From contig CAZKWC010000057.1 of the NCBI GenBank assembly GCA_964556425.1, positions 1-19,434 of the forward strand: DNA of 19,434 bases, given 5' to 3'. The DNA is from JALQUL01 sp964556425. GTDB taxonomy: Bacteria; Pseudomonadota; Gammaproteobacteria; Burkholderiales; Burkholderiaceae_C. The position numbers were made by a program, and so were the translations under genes. The notes below the pieces were generated by a model, which was not told the origin of the DNA, ran no database searches, and saw only the letters and a list, made by a program, of their open reading frames with translations. Positions 7,739-16,310 of the stretch are shown here, one piece after another (within the stretch, counting starts at the first letter, position 1; the number at the start of each line of letters is the position of its first letter).

Positions 7739-7770
7739 ATGAATTTACCTTATTCATAAATTTTTTTACA
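7739..7770 (+). promoter_or_regulatory. cbbY operon operator/promoter (copy 2 of the shared motif)
   Basis: ATGAATTTACCTTATTC (7739-7755) matches the block upstream of cbbM at 16 of 17 bases. It keeps the GAAT-N7-ATTC dyad (7741-7755) and the T-N11-A spacing (T7740, A7752). TTTTTACA at 7763-7770 follows after the same 7-base spacer as in copy 1, and TATCG recurs a few bases later (7777-7781). The block starts 67 bases before the cbbY ATG; copy 1 starts 72 bases before the cbbM ATG. Strong evidence for a common regulator, presumably CbbR. It lies in the 171-base gap between the divergent rhodanese gene and cbbY, so it could also affect the rhodanese. Confidence 0.65.
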
Positions 7771-7805
7771 TTCTGTTATCGACTCTCGTTTTATGGAGAT
7801 AACAA

Positions 7806-8531
7806 ATGCTAAAAGCATTCATTTTTGATGTAGATGGAACCCTGGCAGATACTGAAATGGCCCATTTGGCTGCCTTTAACTATGCCTTTAAAGAAATGGG
7901 TCTCGATTGGCATTGGACAATTGCGCAGTACACCGAGTTATTGGCCATTTCAGGTGGTAAAGAACGTCTGTTGCATTATTGGAAACAAGTTTCGCCAGAT
8001 GTAAAGGCTTTAAGTGGCAATGCCATTCAAGACACCATAGAACGTTTGCATTTACTTAAAACAGCAGCTTATGAACAATCGGTTCAAGATGGTGCTGTGC
8101 AAATGCGAGAAGGCGTTTTAGCACTTATTCAAGAGGCTTATAACAGCGGCTTGCAATTGGCGATTGCCACCACTACTTCGCCAGTCAATATTTCAGCATT
8201 ATTAAGAAAAGCGATAGGTCCTGACTGGATGCAATATTTCAGAATTGTTGAAGACGCTTCTACTGCACCGCTTAAAAAACCCAACCCACAAGTCTATTTG
8301 CAAACTTTAGAACGTCTAGGTCTTAGTGCCGACGCTTGCTTGGCTTTTGAGGATTCTGAAAATGGTTTACGTGCAGCAGTGGGTGCCAAGCTAGCCACTA
8401 TTGTGACACCCAACTCATTTACCCAAGATCATAACTTTCAATTGGCCACCAAAGTAATACCAAGTTTAAGAGGCGTGGACGTTCAACAGTTACAAGCCAT
8501 TCATCAATCAGCTGTTAAGGCAAGAAAATAA
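7806..8531 (+). CDS. cbbY: CbbY, HAD-family xylulose-1,5-bisphosphate phosphatase
   Basis: A 241-residue haloacid dehalogenase-type phosphatase. Motif I is FDVDGTLADTE, with nucleophile D8 and acid/base D10. The cap region carries a CbbY-like segment, ISGGKERLLHYW. Motif II is the TTTS stretch in LAIATTTSPVN, motif III is KKPNPQVY, and motif IV is FEDSENGLRAA. Characterised CbbY enzymes dephosphorylate xylulose-1,5-bisphosphate, a RuBisCO misfire product that inhibits the enzyme, to xylulose-5-phosphate, which returns to the cycle. ATG at 7806 follows GGAG with a 7-base spacer. It is first in the nine-gene regeneration unit and lies directly downstream of the second shared operator motif. Other HAD phosphatases look similar, but the context and the GGKER segment favour CbbY. 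Confidence 0.93.
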   Translation: MLKAFIFDVDGTLADTEMAHLAAFNYAFKEMGLDWHWTIAQYTELLAISGGKERLLHYWKQVSPDVKALSGNAIQDTIERLHLLKTAAYEQSVQDGAVQMREGVLALIQEAYNSGLQLAIATTTSPVNISALLRKAIGPDWMQYFRIVEDASTAPLKKPNPQVYLQTLERLGLSADACLAFEDSENGLRAAVGAKLATIVTPNSFTQDHNFQLATKVIPSLRGVDVQQLQAIHQSAVKARK

Positions 8532-8533
8532 TC

Positions 8534-9223
8534 ATGACATCCACTTTAAGAATTGCCCCTTCTATTTTGTCTGCTGACTTTGCAAAATTAGGTCAGGAAG
8601 TAAGAGCCATTGAAGCAGCCGGTGCAGACCTTGTTCATTTTGACGTAATGGACAACCACTATGTGCCCAACTTAACCATTGGCCCCTTGGTTTGCGAAGC
8701 TATTCGACCACATGTACAAATTCCAATTGATGTGCATTTAATGGTGGAACCCGTCGATGCACTAATTCCGATGTTTGCTAAGGCGGGTGCCAATATTATT
8801 ACTTTTCATCCTGAAGCAAGTCGTCATGTCGATAGAACATTAAGCATGATTCGTGAGCACGGATGTAAGGCCGGCTTGGTGTTAAATCCAGCAAGCTCTA
8901 TCGAACATTTAACACATGTGATGGACAAGTTAGACATGATTTTATTAATGAGTGTCAACCCCGGTTTTGGTGGTCAAAAATTCATTAACAGCACCCTTCA
9001 AAAATTACGTCAAACACGTGCCTTAATTGATGCTCATTATGCTGCTACCGGTCAAGAAATTTGGTTGGAAGTAGATGGTGGTGTAAAAGCAGACAATATT
9101 GCCAGCATTGTTGCTGCCGGTGCAGATACCTGTGTTGCAGGAAGCGCCGTGTTTAGCTCACCAGACCCAGACGGAGGCTACCGCACAGTGATTCAAAGCC
9201 TACGTGATGCGGCAAAAAAATAA
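8534..9223 (+). CDS. rpe: Ribulose-phosphate 3-epimerase
   Basis: A 229-residue (beta/alpha)8 enzyme interconverting xylulose-5-phosphate and ribulose-5-phosphate in the regeneration phase. Family signatures are all present: PSILSADF, the metal-binding HFDVMDNHYVPN (H35, D37), DVHLMV (H68), SVNPGFGGQKF (phosphate loop) and the second catalytic Asp in LEVDGGV (D181). The gene begins two bases after the cbbY stop, so the two are probably translationally coupled; AAGG lies 13 bases before the ATG inside cbbY, a weak site. It corresponds to cbbE of other cbb operons. It also feeds on the xylulose-5-phosphate made by CbbY just upstream. Confidence 0.98.
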   Translation: MTSTLRIAPSILSADFAKLGQEVRAIEAAGADLVHFDVMDNHYVPNLTIGPLVCEAIRPHVQIPIDVHLMVEPVDALIPMFAKAGANIITFHPEASRHVDRTLSMIREHGCKAGLVLNPASSIEHLTHVMDKLDMILLMSVNPGFGGQKFINSTLQKLRQTRALIDAHYAATGQEIWLEVDGGVKADNIASIVAAGADTCVAGSAVFSSPDPDGGYRTVIQSLRDAAKK

Positions 9224-9251
9224 ATAATTGAAAACTTAAAAGAGAGTACCT

Positions 9252-10337
9252 ATGACAATTCAACAACGCACCACATTGACTCAATTTTTAATTGAGGAAA
9301 GACGCCGTTTTCCAAGCGCAAGCGGCGATTTTAATGCCCTTATTTTAGATGTCGCATTAGCATGTAAAGCCATTGCAAAAGCAGTCGCTTTTGGTGAGTT
9401 GGGTGGTATGTATGGAAACCATGCCGCAGACGAAGGCGATAGTATTAATGTGCAAGGTGAAACACAAAAAAAATTAGATGTATTGAGCAATCAATTGTTT
9501 ATTCGTATGAATGAATGGGCAGGAAATTTGGCTGGTATGGCATCTGAAGAAATGGATGACCCCTATCAAATTCCAAAGCAATTTCCACGGGGAAAATACT
9601 TATTGGTGTTTGATCCATTAGATGGCTCTTCCAATATCGATGTGAATGTTTCAGTGGGAAGTATTTTTAGTGTACTTAGAAGCACCTCCGATAAAGACGA
9701 AGTCACTGAAAAAGATTTTTTACAAGCCGGCTCACAACAAGTAGCAGCGGGATATGCTTTATACGGCCCTACCACTATGTTAATTTTAAGTGTAGGCAAT
9801 GGTGTAAACGGTTTTACTTTAGACCCCACATTAGGTGAGTTTATGCTCACTCATCCACAACTTAAAGTGCCAGCTCAGACACAAGAGTTTGCAATTAACG
9901 CATCTAACAGCCGTTTTTGGGAAGCTCCCGTCAAACGTTATGTAGATGAATGTTTAGCCGGCAAAACAGGTCCTAGGGGAAAAGATTTTAATATGCGTTG
10001 GATTGCCTCAATGGTGGCAGAAGCGCATCGCATTTTAATGCGTGGTGGTGTGTTTATGTATCCGCGAGATACTAAAGACCCCAGCAAACCAGGTCGCTTA
10101 CGTTTGTTATATGAAGCCAATCCAATTGGTTTTATTATGGAACAAGCAGGTGGTAGGGCCAGTACCGGACGTGTACCTATGTTAAATGTTCAGCCCACTA
10201 GTTTGCACCAAAGAATTGGATTGGTGTTTGGCTCTAAAGAAGAAGTAGAACGCATCGAAAAATATCATACCGAGCCAGCTGCTCCAATTGAAGATGACAA
10301 CCCACTCTTTGCAAAACGCAGCTTGTTTCGCGACTAA
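9252..10337 (+). CDS. fbp: Class I fructose-1,6-bisphosphatase
   Basis: A 361-residue class I FBPase that removes the C1 phosphate of fructose-1,6-bisphosphate. Mg2+ sites are visible in MASEEMDD (E99/E100) and VFDPLDGSSNID (D121, D124). The substrate-site segments MRWIASMVAEAHRIL and RLRLLYEANPIGFIMEQAGG are intact. The C-terminal FAKRSLFRD resembles the betaproteobacterial cbbF type. No separate sedoheptulose-bisphosphatase is present, so this enzyme may also act on sedoheptulose-1,7-bisphosphate, as some bacterial CBB FBPases do; that is inference. A 28-base spacer follows rpe, with only an AGAG-type ribosome site before ATG 9252. It corresponds to cbbF. Confidence 0.98.
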   Translation: MTIQQRTTLTQFLIEERRRFPSASGDFNALILDVALACKAIAKAVAFGELGGMYGNHAADEGDSINVQGETQKKLDVLSNQLFIRMNEWAGNLAGMASEEMDDPYQIPKQFPRGKYLLVFDPLDGSSNIDVNVSVGSIFSVLRSTSDKDEVTEKDFLQAGSQQVAAGYALYGPTTMLILSVGNGVNGFTLDPTLGEFMLTHPQLKVPAQTQEFAINASNSRFWEAPVKRYVDECLAGKTGPRGKDFNMRWIASMVAEAHRILMRGGVFMYPRDTKDPSKPGRLRLLYEANPIGFIMEQAGGRASTGRVPMLNVQPTSLHQRIGLVFGSKEEVERIEKYHTEPAAPIEDDNPLFAKRSLFRD

Positions 10338-10366
10338 ATTTTAAAATTAAAAACTAAGGAGACTAT

Positions 10367-11251
10367 ATGTCAGAACGCCATCCTATTATTGCGATTACCG
10401 GTTCCTCTGGTGCAGGTACCTCAACCGTGACTCGTACTTTTACCAATATCTTTCGCCGTGAAGGTGTAAAAGCAGGCATTATTGAAGGTGATAGTTTTCA
10501 TCGCTATGACCGTCAAGAAATGAAAAAAAAATTAGCAGAAGCTGAAAAGTTAGGCAATAAAAACTTTAGCCATTTTGGTTCAGATAATAATTTATTTGGC
10601 GAGATTGAAAACCTTTTCAAAACTTATGGCGAAACAGGACAGGGTCGCTCAAGAAAATATTTACACAATGCAGAAGAAGCCGCACCTTATCAACAAGAGC
10701 CAGGTACGTTTACACCTTGGGAAGATTTACCCACCGATACCGACATGTTGTTTTATGAAGGCTTGCATGGTGCAGTAGTAACGCCAGAGCACAATATTGC
10801 GCAATATCCAGATTTAAGAGTAGGCGTAGTGCCTGTCATTAATTTAGAGTGGATTCAAAAATTATGGCGTGATAAGAATCAGCGTGGTTACAGCACAGAG
10901 GCGGTAACGGACACTATTTTGCGCCGCATGCCAGACTATGTTAATTACATCGTTCCACAATTTGCCCATACCCATGTTAATTTTCAGCGTGTGCCTATGG
11001 TAGATACCTCCAATCCATTTATTTCAAGAGATATTCCAACTGCAGACGAAAGTTTGGTAGTGATTCGATTTGCCAATCCTAAAGGCATAGATTTCCAATA
11101 TTTGTTAAACATGATTCACGATAGTTTTATGTCTCGCGCTAACACCATTGTGGTACCGGGCGGAAAAATGGAGCTTGCGATGCAGCTTATTTTTACTCCG
11201 TTTGTATGGCGCATGATGGAACGCCGCAAACGCGCCTTGGGTCAATCTTAA
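10367..11251 (+). CDS. cbbP: Phosphoribulokinase (bacterial class I)
   Basis: A 294-residue kinase that makes ribulose-1,5-bisphosphate from ribulose-5-phosphate and ATP, a step unique to the Calvin cycle. The P-loop is GSSGAGTST (12-20). Residues D42, H45, R49, H100, E131, K165, R168, D169 and R173 fall exactly at the positions known from Rhodobacter sphaeroides PRK, so the active site is complete. Class I bacterial PRKs are octameric and usually activated by NADH; whether this one is cannot be read. The regulatory cysteine pair of plant-type PRKs is absent. ATG at 10367 has a strong AAGGAG site. Together with cbbM it shows that a full CBB cycle is intended. Confidence 0.98.
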   Translation: MSERHPIIAITGSSGAGTSTVTRTFTNIFRREGVKAGIIEGDSFHRYDRQEMKKKLAEAEKLGNKNFSHFGSDNNLFGEIENLFKTYGETGQGRSRKYLHNAEEAAPYQQEPGTFTPWEDLPTDTDMLFYEGLHGAVVTPEHNIAQYPDLRVGVVPVINLEWIQKLWRDKNQRGYSTEAVTDTILRRMPDYVNYIVPQFAHTHVNFQRVPMVDTSNPFISRDIPTADESLVVIRFANPKGIDFQYLLNMIHDSFMSRANTIVVPGGKMELAMQLIFTPFVWRMMERRKRALGQS

Positions 11252-11272
11252 AATTTTACCGAGACACAAAAT

Positions 11273-13360
11273 ATGAAACACAACCCTAACCCACAATTAG
11301 CCAAGCAAATGGCCAATGCGATTCGTGTGTTGGCAATTGATGCAGTTGAAAAAGCAAAATCAGGTCACCCAGGTGCGCCTATGGGAATGGCCGATATTGC
11401 AGAGGTTTTATGGAATAGGCATCTGCAGCACAATCCGAGCAATCCTAAATGGATGAATCGTGACCGATTTGTTTTATCCAATGGCCATGGCTCTATGTTA
11501 ATTTATGCATTGTTGCATTTAACTGGTTACGATTTACCAATGTCAGAACTTGAAAAGTTTAGACAATTGCATAGTAAAACGCCTGGTCATCCAGAGGTAG
11601 ATATAACTCCTGGTGTAGAAACTACGACTGGTCCATTGGGCCAAGGCCTAGCCAATGCAGTAGGCATGGCTTTAACCGAAAAATTATTGTCGCAAGAATT
11701 TAATCAAACTGAAAATGAACAAAACCTTAACGTGATTGATCATTTCACCTATGTCTTTATGGGTGACGGTTGTTTAATGGAAGGTATTAGTCATGAAGTA
11801 TGCTCCTTAGCTGGAACATTAAGATTGTCTAAATTAATTGCATTTTATGACGACAATGGAATATCAATTGACGGTCATGTAGAGGGTTGGTTTACCGACA
11901 ATACGCCACAACGATTTGAAGCCTATGGTTGGAATGTGATTGCCAATGTAGATGGTCATTGTGCACAGTCAATTGATGCAGCTATTCAATCGGCCAAAGC
12001 TCAAGCCAATATGGCAGAAGGCAAACCTACCTTAATTTGTTGCAAAACGATTATTGGTATGGGTTCACCCAATAAAGCTGGCACACATGATGTTCATGGC
12101 GCTGCTTTAGGTGCCACTGAAATTGCCGCCACACGCGAAGCCTTAGCTTGGACAGCGGCTGCTTTTGAAGTACCTACTGCTATTGCACAGGCTTGGGATG
12201 CAAAAGAAAAGGGCGCTCAATTAGAGGCAGCCTGGAATCAAACAATGGTGCAGTACAAGCAGCTCTATCCAGACTTAGCAGCCGAATTAGAGCGCCGTAT
12301 GTCTGGCCAATTAAGTGCTTCTTATCAGTCTCAACTCAATAGTGTATTTGAAGCGATGGCCAATAAAGCAGATGCAATTGCCACACGTAAAGCAAGTCAA
12401 TTGAGTCTAGATTTGTTGGCACCTTTAGTAACCGAATTTTTTGGTGGTAGCGCCGACCTAACAGGATCTAACTTAACTAACTTTAAAAACTGCACCATTG
12501 CAAAACGAGATTTATGGGGTAACCATATGTCTTATGGTGTAAGAGAGTTTGGTATGGCTGCCATTATGAATGGTATGGCGCTGCATGGTGGTTATTTGCC
12601 CTATGGCGGTACCTTCTTAACCTTTAGTGATTATTCTCGTAATGCGATTCGAATGTCTGCATTAATGAAACAAAGAGTGATTCATGTAATGACCCATGAT
12701 TCGATTGGTTTAGGAGAAGATGGCCCGACTCATCAAAGTGTTGAGCATATCCCTAGCTTAAGAATTATTCCTGGTTTAGATGTTTGGCGTCCAGCAGATG
12801 GTTTAGAAACTGCAGTGGCTTGGGCTTGTGCTATTGAGAGAAAAGATGGGCCTTCATTATTGGCTTTATCAAGACAAAATTTGCCTCGCTTATTAAGTAA
12901 TGCATCTGACTCTGAAAAAGTGAGAAAAGGTGCTTATATTTTAAGTGATATGCCAGGCGCAAAAGTGATCTTAATTGCAACAGGCTCTGAAACATCTTTG
13001 GCCATGCAAGCACAAGCTAAATTATTGGCTCAAGGTATTGCGACCCGTGTCGTATCTATGCCGTGTAGCAATATTTTTGACAGACAATCTCAAGATTACC
13101 AAGATAGTATCTTGCCTTTGCATATTCCAGCCGTTGCAATTGAAGCCGCACATCCAGATTTTTGGCGTAAGTATGTAGGCAGAACAGGTCATGTTATTGG
13201 TATTGCCAGTTTTGGTGAGTCAGCACCTGCGCCGCATTTATATCAACACTTTGGTATTACGGTTGAGCGTGTGGAAGAAGCAGTAAAGGCATTAGTTAAA
13301 AAGGCTGAAACTGCTTTAGTAAACTCCATTCCAGATCAAATTATTCGTTCAGTCAATTAA
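11273..13360 (+). CDS. cbbT: Transketolase
   Basis: A 695-residue thiamine-diphosphate enzyme that moves two-carbon units between ketoses and aldoses in the regeneration phase. Visible signatures include SGHPGAPMG (30-38), LSNGHGSMLIYALLHLTGY (substrate and cofactor region), TTTGPLGQGL and the ThDP/Mg motif GDGCLMEG (164-171). The pyrimidine domain has YGVREFGMAAIMNG with its conserved Glu, HDSIGLGEDGPTHQ, and RPADGLE. Length and domain order are ordinary. It begins 21 bases after prk with a weak GAG ribosome site. A purely glycolytic/pentose tktA copy elsewhere in the genome is likely but not seen here. Confidence 0.98.
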   Translation: MKHNPNPQLAKQMANAIRVLAIDAVEKAKSGHPGAPMGMADIAEVLWNRHLQHNPSNPKWMNRDRFVLSNGHGSMLIYALLHLTGYDLPMSELEKFRQLHSKTPGHPEVDITPGVETTTGPLGQGLANAVGMALTEKLLSQEFNQTENEQNLNVIDHFTYVFMGDGCLMEGISHEVCSLAGTLRLSKLIAFYDDNGISIDGHVEGWFTDNTPQRFEAYGWNVIANVDGHCAQSIDAAIQSAKAQANMAEGKPTLICCKTIIGMGSPNKAGTHDVHGAALGATEIAATREALAWTAAAFEVPTAIAQAWDAKEKGAQLEAAWNQTMVQYKQLYPDLAAELERRMSGQLSASYQSQLNSVFEAMANKADAIATRKASQLSLDLLAPLVTEFFGGSADLTGSNLTNFKNCTIAKRDLWGNHMSYGVREFGMAAIMNGMALHGGYLPYGGTFLTFSDYSRNAIRMSALMKQRVIHVMTHDSIGLGEDGPTHQSVEHIPSLRIIPGLDVWRPADGLETAVAWACAIERKDGPSLLALSRQNLPRLLSNASDSEKVRKGAYILSDMPGAKVILIATGSETSLAMQAQAKLLAQGIATRVVSMPCSNIFDRQSQDYQDSILPLHIPAVAIEAAHPDFWRKYVGRTGHVIGIASFGESAPAPHLYQHFGITVERVEEAVKALVKKAETALVNSIPDQIIRSVN

Positions 13361-13368
13361 GGAGCATG

Positions 13369-14058
13369 ATGAGTTTCTCAACCAAACTAATCATGTTTGA
13401 TCTTGATGGTACTTTAATTGAGACGGCATCTGAAATCAAAGATGCTGTCAACGATACGCTATCGCACTTTCAACTTCAGCATGTGACGCAAGAGCAAGTG
13501 AATGATTGGATAGGTCATGGTACCCATCGTTTGTTAATCAAGGCCTTGGCGAATATAAAAAACTGTGAAATTTCAGAAATTGAAAGCTGGAATGAGTTAA
13601 AAAATATTAGCCAAGTTTTTAATATTCATTATCAAAAAAGATGTGGTACTAGTAGTCAACTCTACCCTCATGTCAAAACGGTATTAAAACACTTGGTGTT
13701 AAATAATATTCGTATTGCAGTGGTCACTAACAAAGAGTCTATTTATACCCACACCATTTTAAAACAGCATCAATTAGATGAAGTTTTTGATGTGGTAATT
13801 AGTGGCGATAGTCTTGATACTAAAAAACCTCATCCTGCTGGTATTCAGTATTGCTTAAACAAGTTTCAACTTCAACCCAACCAAGCGCTTTTTGTAGGTG
13901 ACTCTTCTATCGATGCACAAACGGCTAGAAATGCAGGAGTGCCAGTTTGGTTGCTACCGTATGGCTACAACATGGGGCAAGCAATTGAATCTGCCGACCC
14001 CGATTTAGTCATTCAAAATTTTTCAGAAATATTAACTTTATTAAAGATCTCATTATGA
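13369..14058 (+). CDS. cbbZ: Phosphoglycolate phosphatase (HAD family)
   Basis: A 229-residue HAD phosphatase. Motif I is FDLDGTLIET (D11, D13), motif II is VVTNKE, motif III is TKKPHPAGI, and motif IV is FVGDSSIDAQTARNAG. It most likely hydrolyses 2-phosphoglycolate, the RuBisCO oxygenation product, to glycolate. Its position between tkt and gap is the cbbZ position of classical cbb operons. Two ATGs follow AAGGAG: 13366 leaves almost no spacer and 13369 leaves four bases, so I chose 13369. The stop overlaps the gap start as ATGA. The sequence appears more divergent than its neighbours. General Gph function is likely; substrate comes from context. Confidence 0.92.
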   Translation: MSFSTKLIMFDLDGTLIETASEIKDAVNDTLSHFQLQHVTQEQVNDWIGHGTHRLLIKALANIKNCEISEIESWNELKNISQVFNIHYQKRCGTSSQLYPHVKTVLKHLVLNNIRIAVVTNKESIYTHTILKQHQLDEVFDVVISGDSLDTKKPHPAGIQYCLNKFQLQPNQALFVGDSSIDAQTARNAGVPVWLLPYGYNMGQAIESADPDLVIQNFSEILTLLKISL

Positions 14059-15059
14059 AATTAAAAATTGGTATTAATGGTTTTGGTCGTATTGGCCGCA
14101 TGGTATTTAGAGCTGCCATTCAAAATTTTAAAGACATTGAAGTCGTGGCTATTAACGATTTGTTAGAGCCAGACTATTTAGCCTATATGCTTCGTTACGA
14201 TAGCGTTCACGGTCGTTTTAAAGGTGAAGTGTCGGTAGATAATGGTGCCTTAATTGTGAATGGCAACACAATTCGCTTAACCCAAGAGCGTGACCCTGCG
14301 GCATTAAAATGGAATGAAGTGGGTGCTGACATTGTCGTAGAGTCCACAGGTTTGTTTTTAGACAAAGCATCAGCAGAAAAACATATTTTAGCGGGTGCTA
14401 AAAAAGTATTGTTATCTGCCCCATCTAAAGATGACACACCAATGTTTGTATATGGAGTGAACCACACTACTTATGCAGGTGAAACTATTATTTCTAACGC
14501 CTCATGTACCACCAACTGTTTAGCACCTATTGTGAAAGTGCTCAACGACAAATGGGGCATTAAGCGTGGATTAATGACCACTGTGCATGCTGCTACAGCC
14601 ACCCAGAAAACAGTAGATGGCCCATCAAACAAAGACTGGCGTGGGGGTCGTGGTATTTTAGAAAATATTATTCCTTCAAGCACAGGTGCGGCAAAAGCAG
14701 TTGGCGTGGTCATTCCAGAAATCAAGGGCAAGTTAACGGGTATGGCCTTTAGAGTACCTACCTCTGACGTCTCTGTAGTTGATTTAACTGTAGAACTTTT
14801 AAAAGATGCCAGTTACCAAGAAGTATGTGCCGAAATGAAAGCACAAAGTGAAGGTGCGTTAAAAGGCGTATTGGGCTATACACAAGATAATGTAGTTTCC
14901 ACCGATTTTAGAGGTGAGTCTTGTACATCTGTTTTTGATGCGCAGGCAGGACTTGCTTTAGATGGCAACTTTATGAAATTAGTGAGCTGGTATGACAATG
15001 AGTGGGGCTACTCTAATAAGTGTTTAGAAATGGTGAAGGTGCTAGGAGCAAAAGCATGA
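14055..15059 (+). CDS. gap: Glyceraldehyde-3-phosphate dehydrogenase, GapA type
   Basis: A 334-residue phosphorylating GAPDH that reduces 1,3-bisphosphoglycerate in the fixation direction. It shows the Rossmann motif INGFGRIGR, the catalytic SNASCTTNCLAP (C151) with H178, and the phosphate-binding IIPSSTGAAKAVG. The Asp in INDLL (D35), which follows the second beta strand, usually selects NAD over NADP. The insert DWRGGRGILEN places it in the E. coli GapA-like subclass. Cofactor preference is therefore probably NADH, but that is inference. ATG overlaps the cbbZ stop by four bases (ATGA), which indicates coupled translation. It corresponds to cbbG. Confidence 0.98.
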   Translation: MKLKIGINGFGRIGRMVFRAAIQNFKDIEVVAINDLLEPDYLAYMLRYDSVHGRFKGEVSVDNGALIVNGNTIRLTQERDPAALKWNEVGADIVVESTGLFLDKASAEKHILAGAKKVLLSAPSKDDTPMFVYGVNHTTYAGETIISNASCTTNCLAPIVKVLNDKWGIKRGLMTTVHAATATQKTVDGPSNKDWRGGRGILENIIPSSTGAAKAVGVVIPEIKGKLTGMAFRVPTSDVSVVDLTVELLKDASYQEVCAEMKAQSEGALKGVLGYTQDNVVSTDFRGESCTSVFDAQAGLALDGNFMKLVSWYDNEWGYSNKCLEMVKVLGAKA

Positions 15060-16258
15060 AAGTTTTACGTTTTGAAGACGTGATTAAAAGTGGCTTTGCT
15101 AAAAACAAACGGGTTTTTATTCGTGCCGATTTAAACGTCCCCCAAGATAACAACGGTAACATCACAGAGGACACTCGCATTAAAGCATCTTTGCCAGCCA
15201 TTCAAATGGCTTTGCAAGCGGGTGCTGCAGTAATGGTGACATCCCATCTGGGACGTCCTACTGAAGGTGTTTTTCAAGCTGCAGACTCTTTAGCTCCCGT
15301 GGCAAAAAGACTAAGCGAGTTATTAGGCCAAGAGGTTCAACTCAAGTCCGACTGGTTATCAGGCGTACAGGTGGATTCTGGACAAGTCGTGCTACTAGAA
15401 AACTGCCGTTTAAACCCAGGTGAGAAAAAAAATGCTCCCGAGTTAGCCAAGCAATTAGCGTCATTATGTGACGTGTATGTAAATGACGCTTTTGGTACTG
15501 CACATCGAGCTGAAGGTACTACTTACGGCATTGCACAATATGCACCGATTGCCTGTGCAGGTCCTTTGTTGTCGGCCGAAATTGATGCGATTACAAAAGC
15601 GCTTGCTAGTCCACAACGTCCCTTGGTTGCGATTGTGGCAGGTAGTAAAGTCTCTACTAAATTAACCATCTTAAAAAGTTTGGCAAGCAAGGTCGATCAA
15701 CTTATTGTGGGTGGCGGTATTGCTAATACATTTTTATTGGCAAGTGGTCACAAAATTGGTAAGAGTTTAGCCGAACCCGATTTATTGGAAGAAGCAAAAT
15801 CGGTTATTGAAATAATGCGTGCTAGAGGGGCTGCAGTTCCCATTCCTACCGATGTAGTAACTGCCACACAGTTCTCTAAAGATGCAACTGCGACGGTTAA
15901 ACAATTAACAGAAATCAATGAAGATGATTTAATTCTTGATATAGGTCCAGTGACTGCCAATGCATTAGCCGAACAACTCAAGATGGCAGGCACGATTGTG
16001 TGGAATGGCCCGGTAGGCGTGTTTGAATTTGATGCATTTGAAAATGGCACTCGCACTATTGCACAGGCTATTGCTCAATCAAGTGCATTTAGTATTGCTG
16101 GCGGTGGAGACACCTTAGCTGCTATTGCCAAATACGACATAGAAAATCAAGTGGGTTATATCTCGACAGGTGGCGGTGCATTTTTAGAAATTCTAGAGGG
16201 TAAAACTTTACCTGCTGTAGAAATCTTAATGCAACGTGCTGCTCAAGATGCAGTCTAA
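15056..16258 (+). CDS. pgk: Phosphoglycerate kinase
   Basis: A 400-residue monomeric kinase making 1,3-bisphosphoglycerate from 3-phosphoglycerate and ATP, the first step after carboxylation. The N-domain has RADLNVP (23-29), R41 and TSHLGRP (62-68). The C-domain has VAGSKVSTKL, NGPVGVFE, GGGDT (349-353) and STGGGAFLE. A longer in-frame reading from GTG 15020 exists, but ATG 15056 has AGGAG at 15044-15048 with a 7-base spacer. It also overlaps the gap stop as ATGA, and it gives the family's normal start (MKVLRFEDV). In many betaproteobacteria pyk lies between pgk and fba; here there is none. It corresponds to cbbK. Confidence 0.98.
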   Translation: MKVLRFEDVIKSGFAKNKRVFIRADLNVPQDNNGNITEDTRIKASLPAIQMALQAGAAVMVTSHLGRPTEGVFQAADSLAPVAKRLSELLGQEVQLKSDWLSGVQVDSGQVVLLENCRLNPGEKKNAPELAKQLASLCDVYVNDAFGTAHRAEGTTYGIAQYAPIACAGPLLSAEIDAITKALASPQRPLVAIVAGSKVSTKLTILKSLASKVDQLIVGGGIANTFLLASGHKIGKSLAEPDLLEEAKSVIEIMRARGAAVPIPTDVVTATQFSKDATATVKQLTEINEDDLILDIGPVTANALAEQLKMAGTIVWNGPVGVFEFDAFENGTRTIAQAIAQSSAFSIAGGGDTLAAIAKYDIENQVGYISTGGGAFLEILEGKTLPAVEILMQRAAQDAV

Positions 16259-16310
16259 AAAATAGTTTTAAGACGCATTTATTTTTAGAAAAATTCAATA
16301 GGAGAAAATT

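Noticed and set aside
10575..10778. A 67-residue frame inside prk (and similar short frames inside other CBB genes)
   Set aside because: Lies within a complete conserved enzyme gene, with no ribosome site or recognisable protein pattern.
14055..15059. Close resemblance of the operon GAPDH to E. coli GapA suggested lateral gain from a gammaproteobacterium
   Set aside because: GapA-type GAPDHs also occur in betaproteobacteria, base composition matches the neighbours, and the ATGA overlaps on both sides indicate a long-settled operon member.
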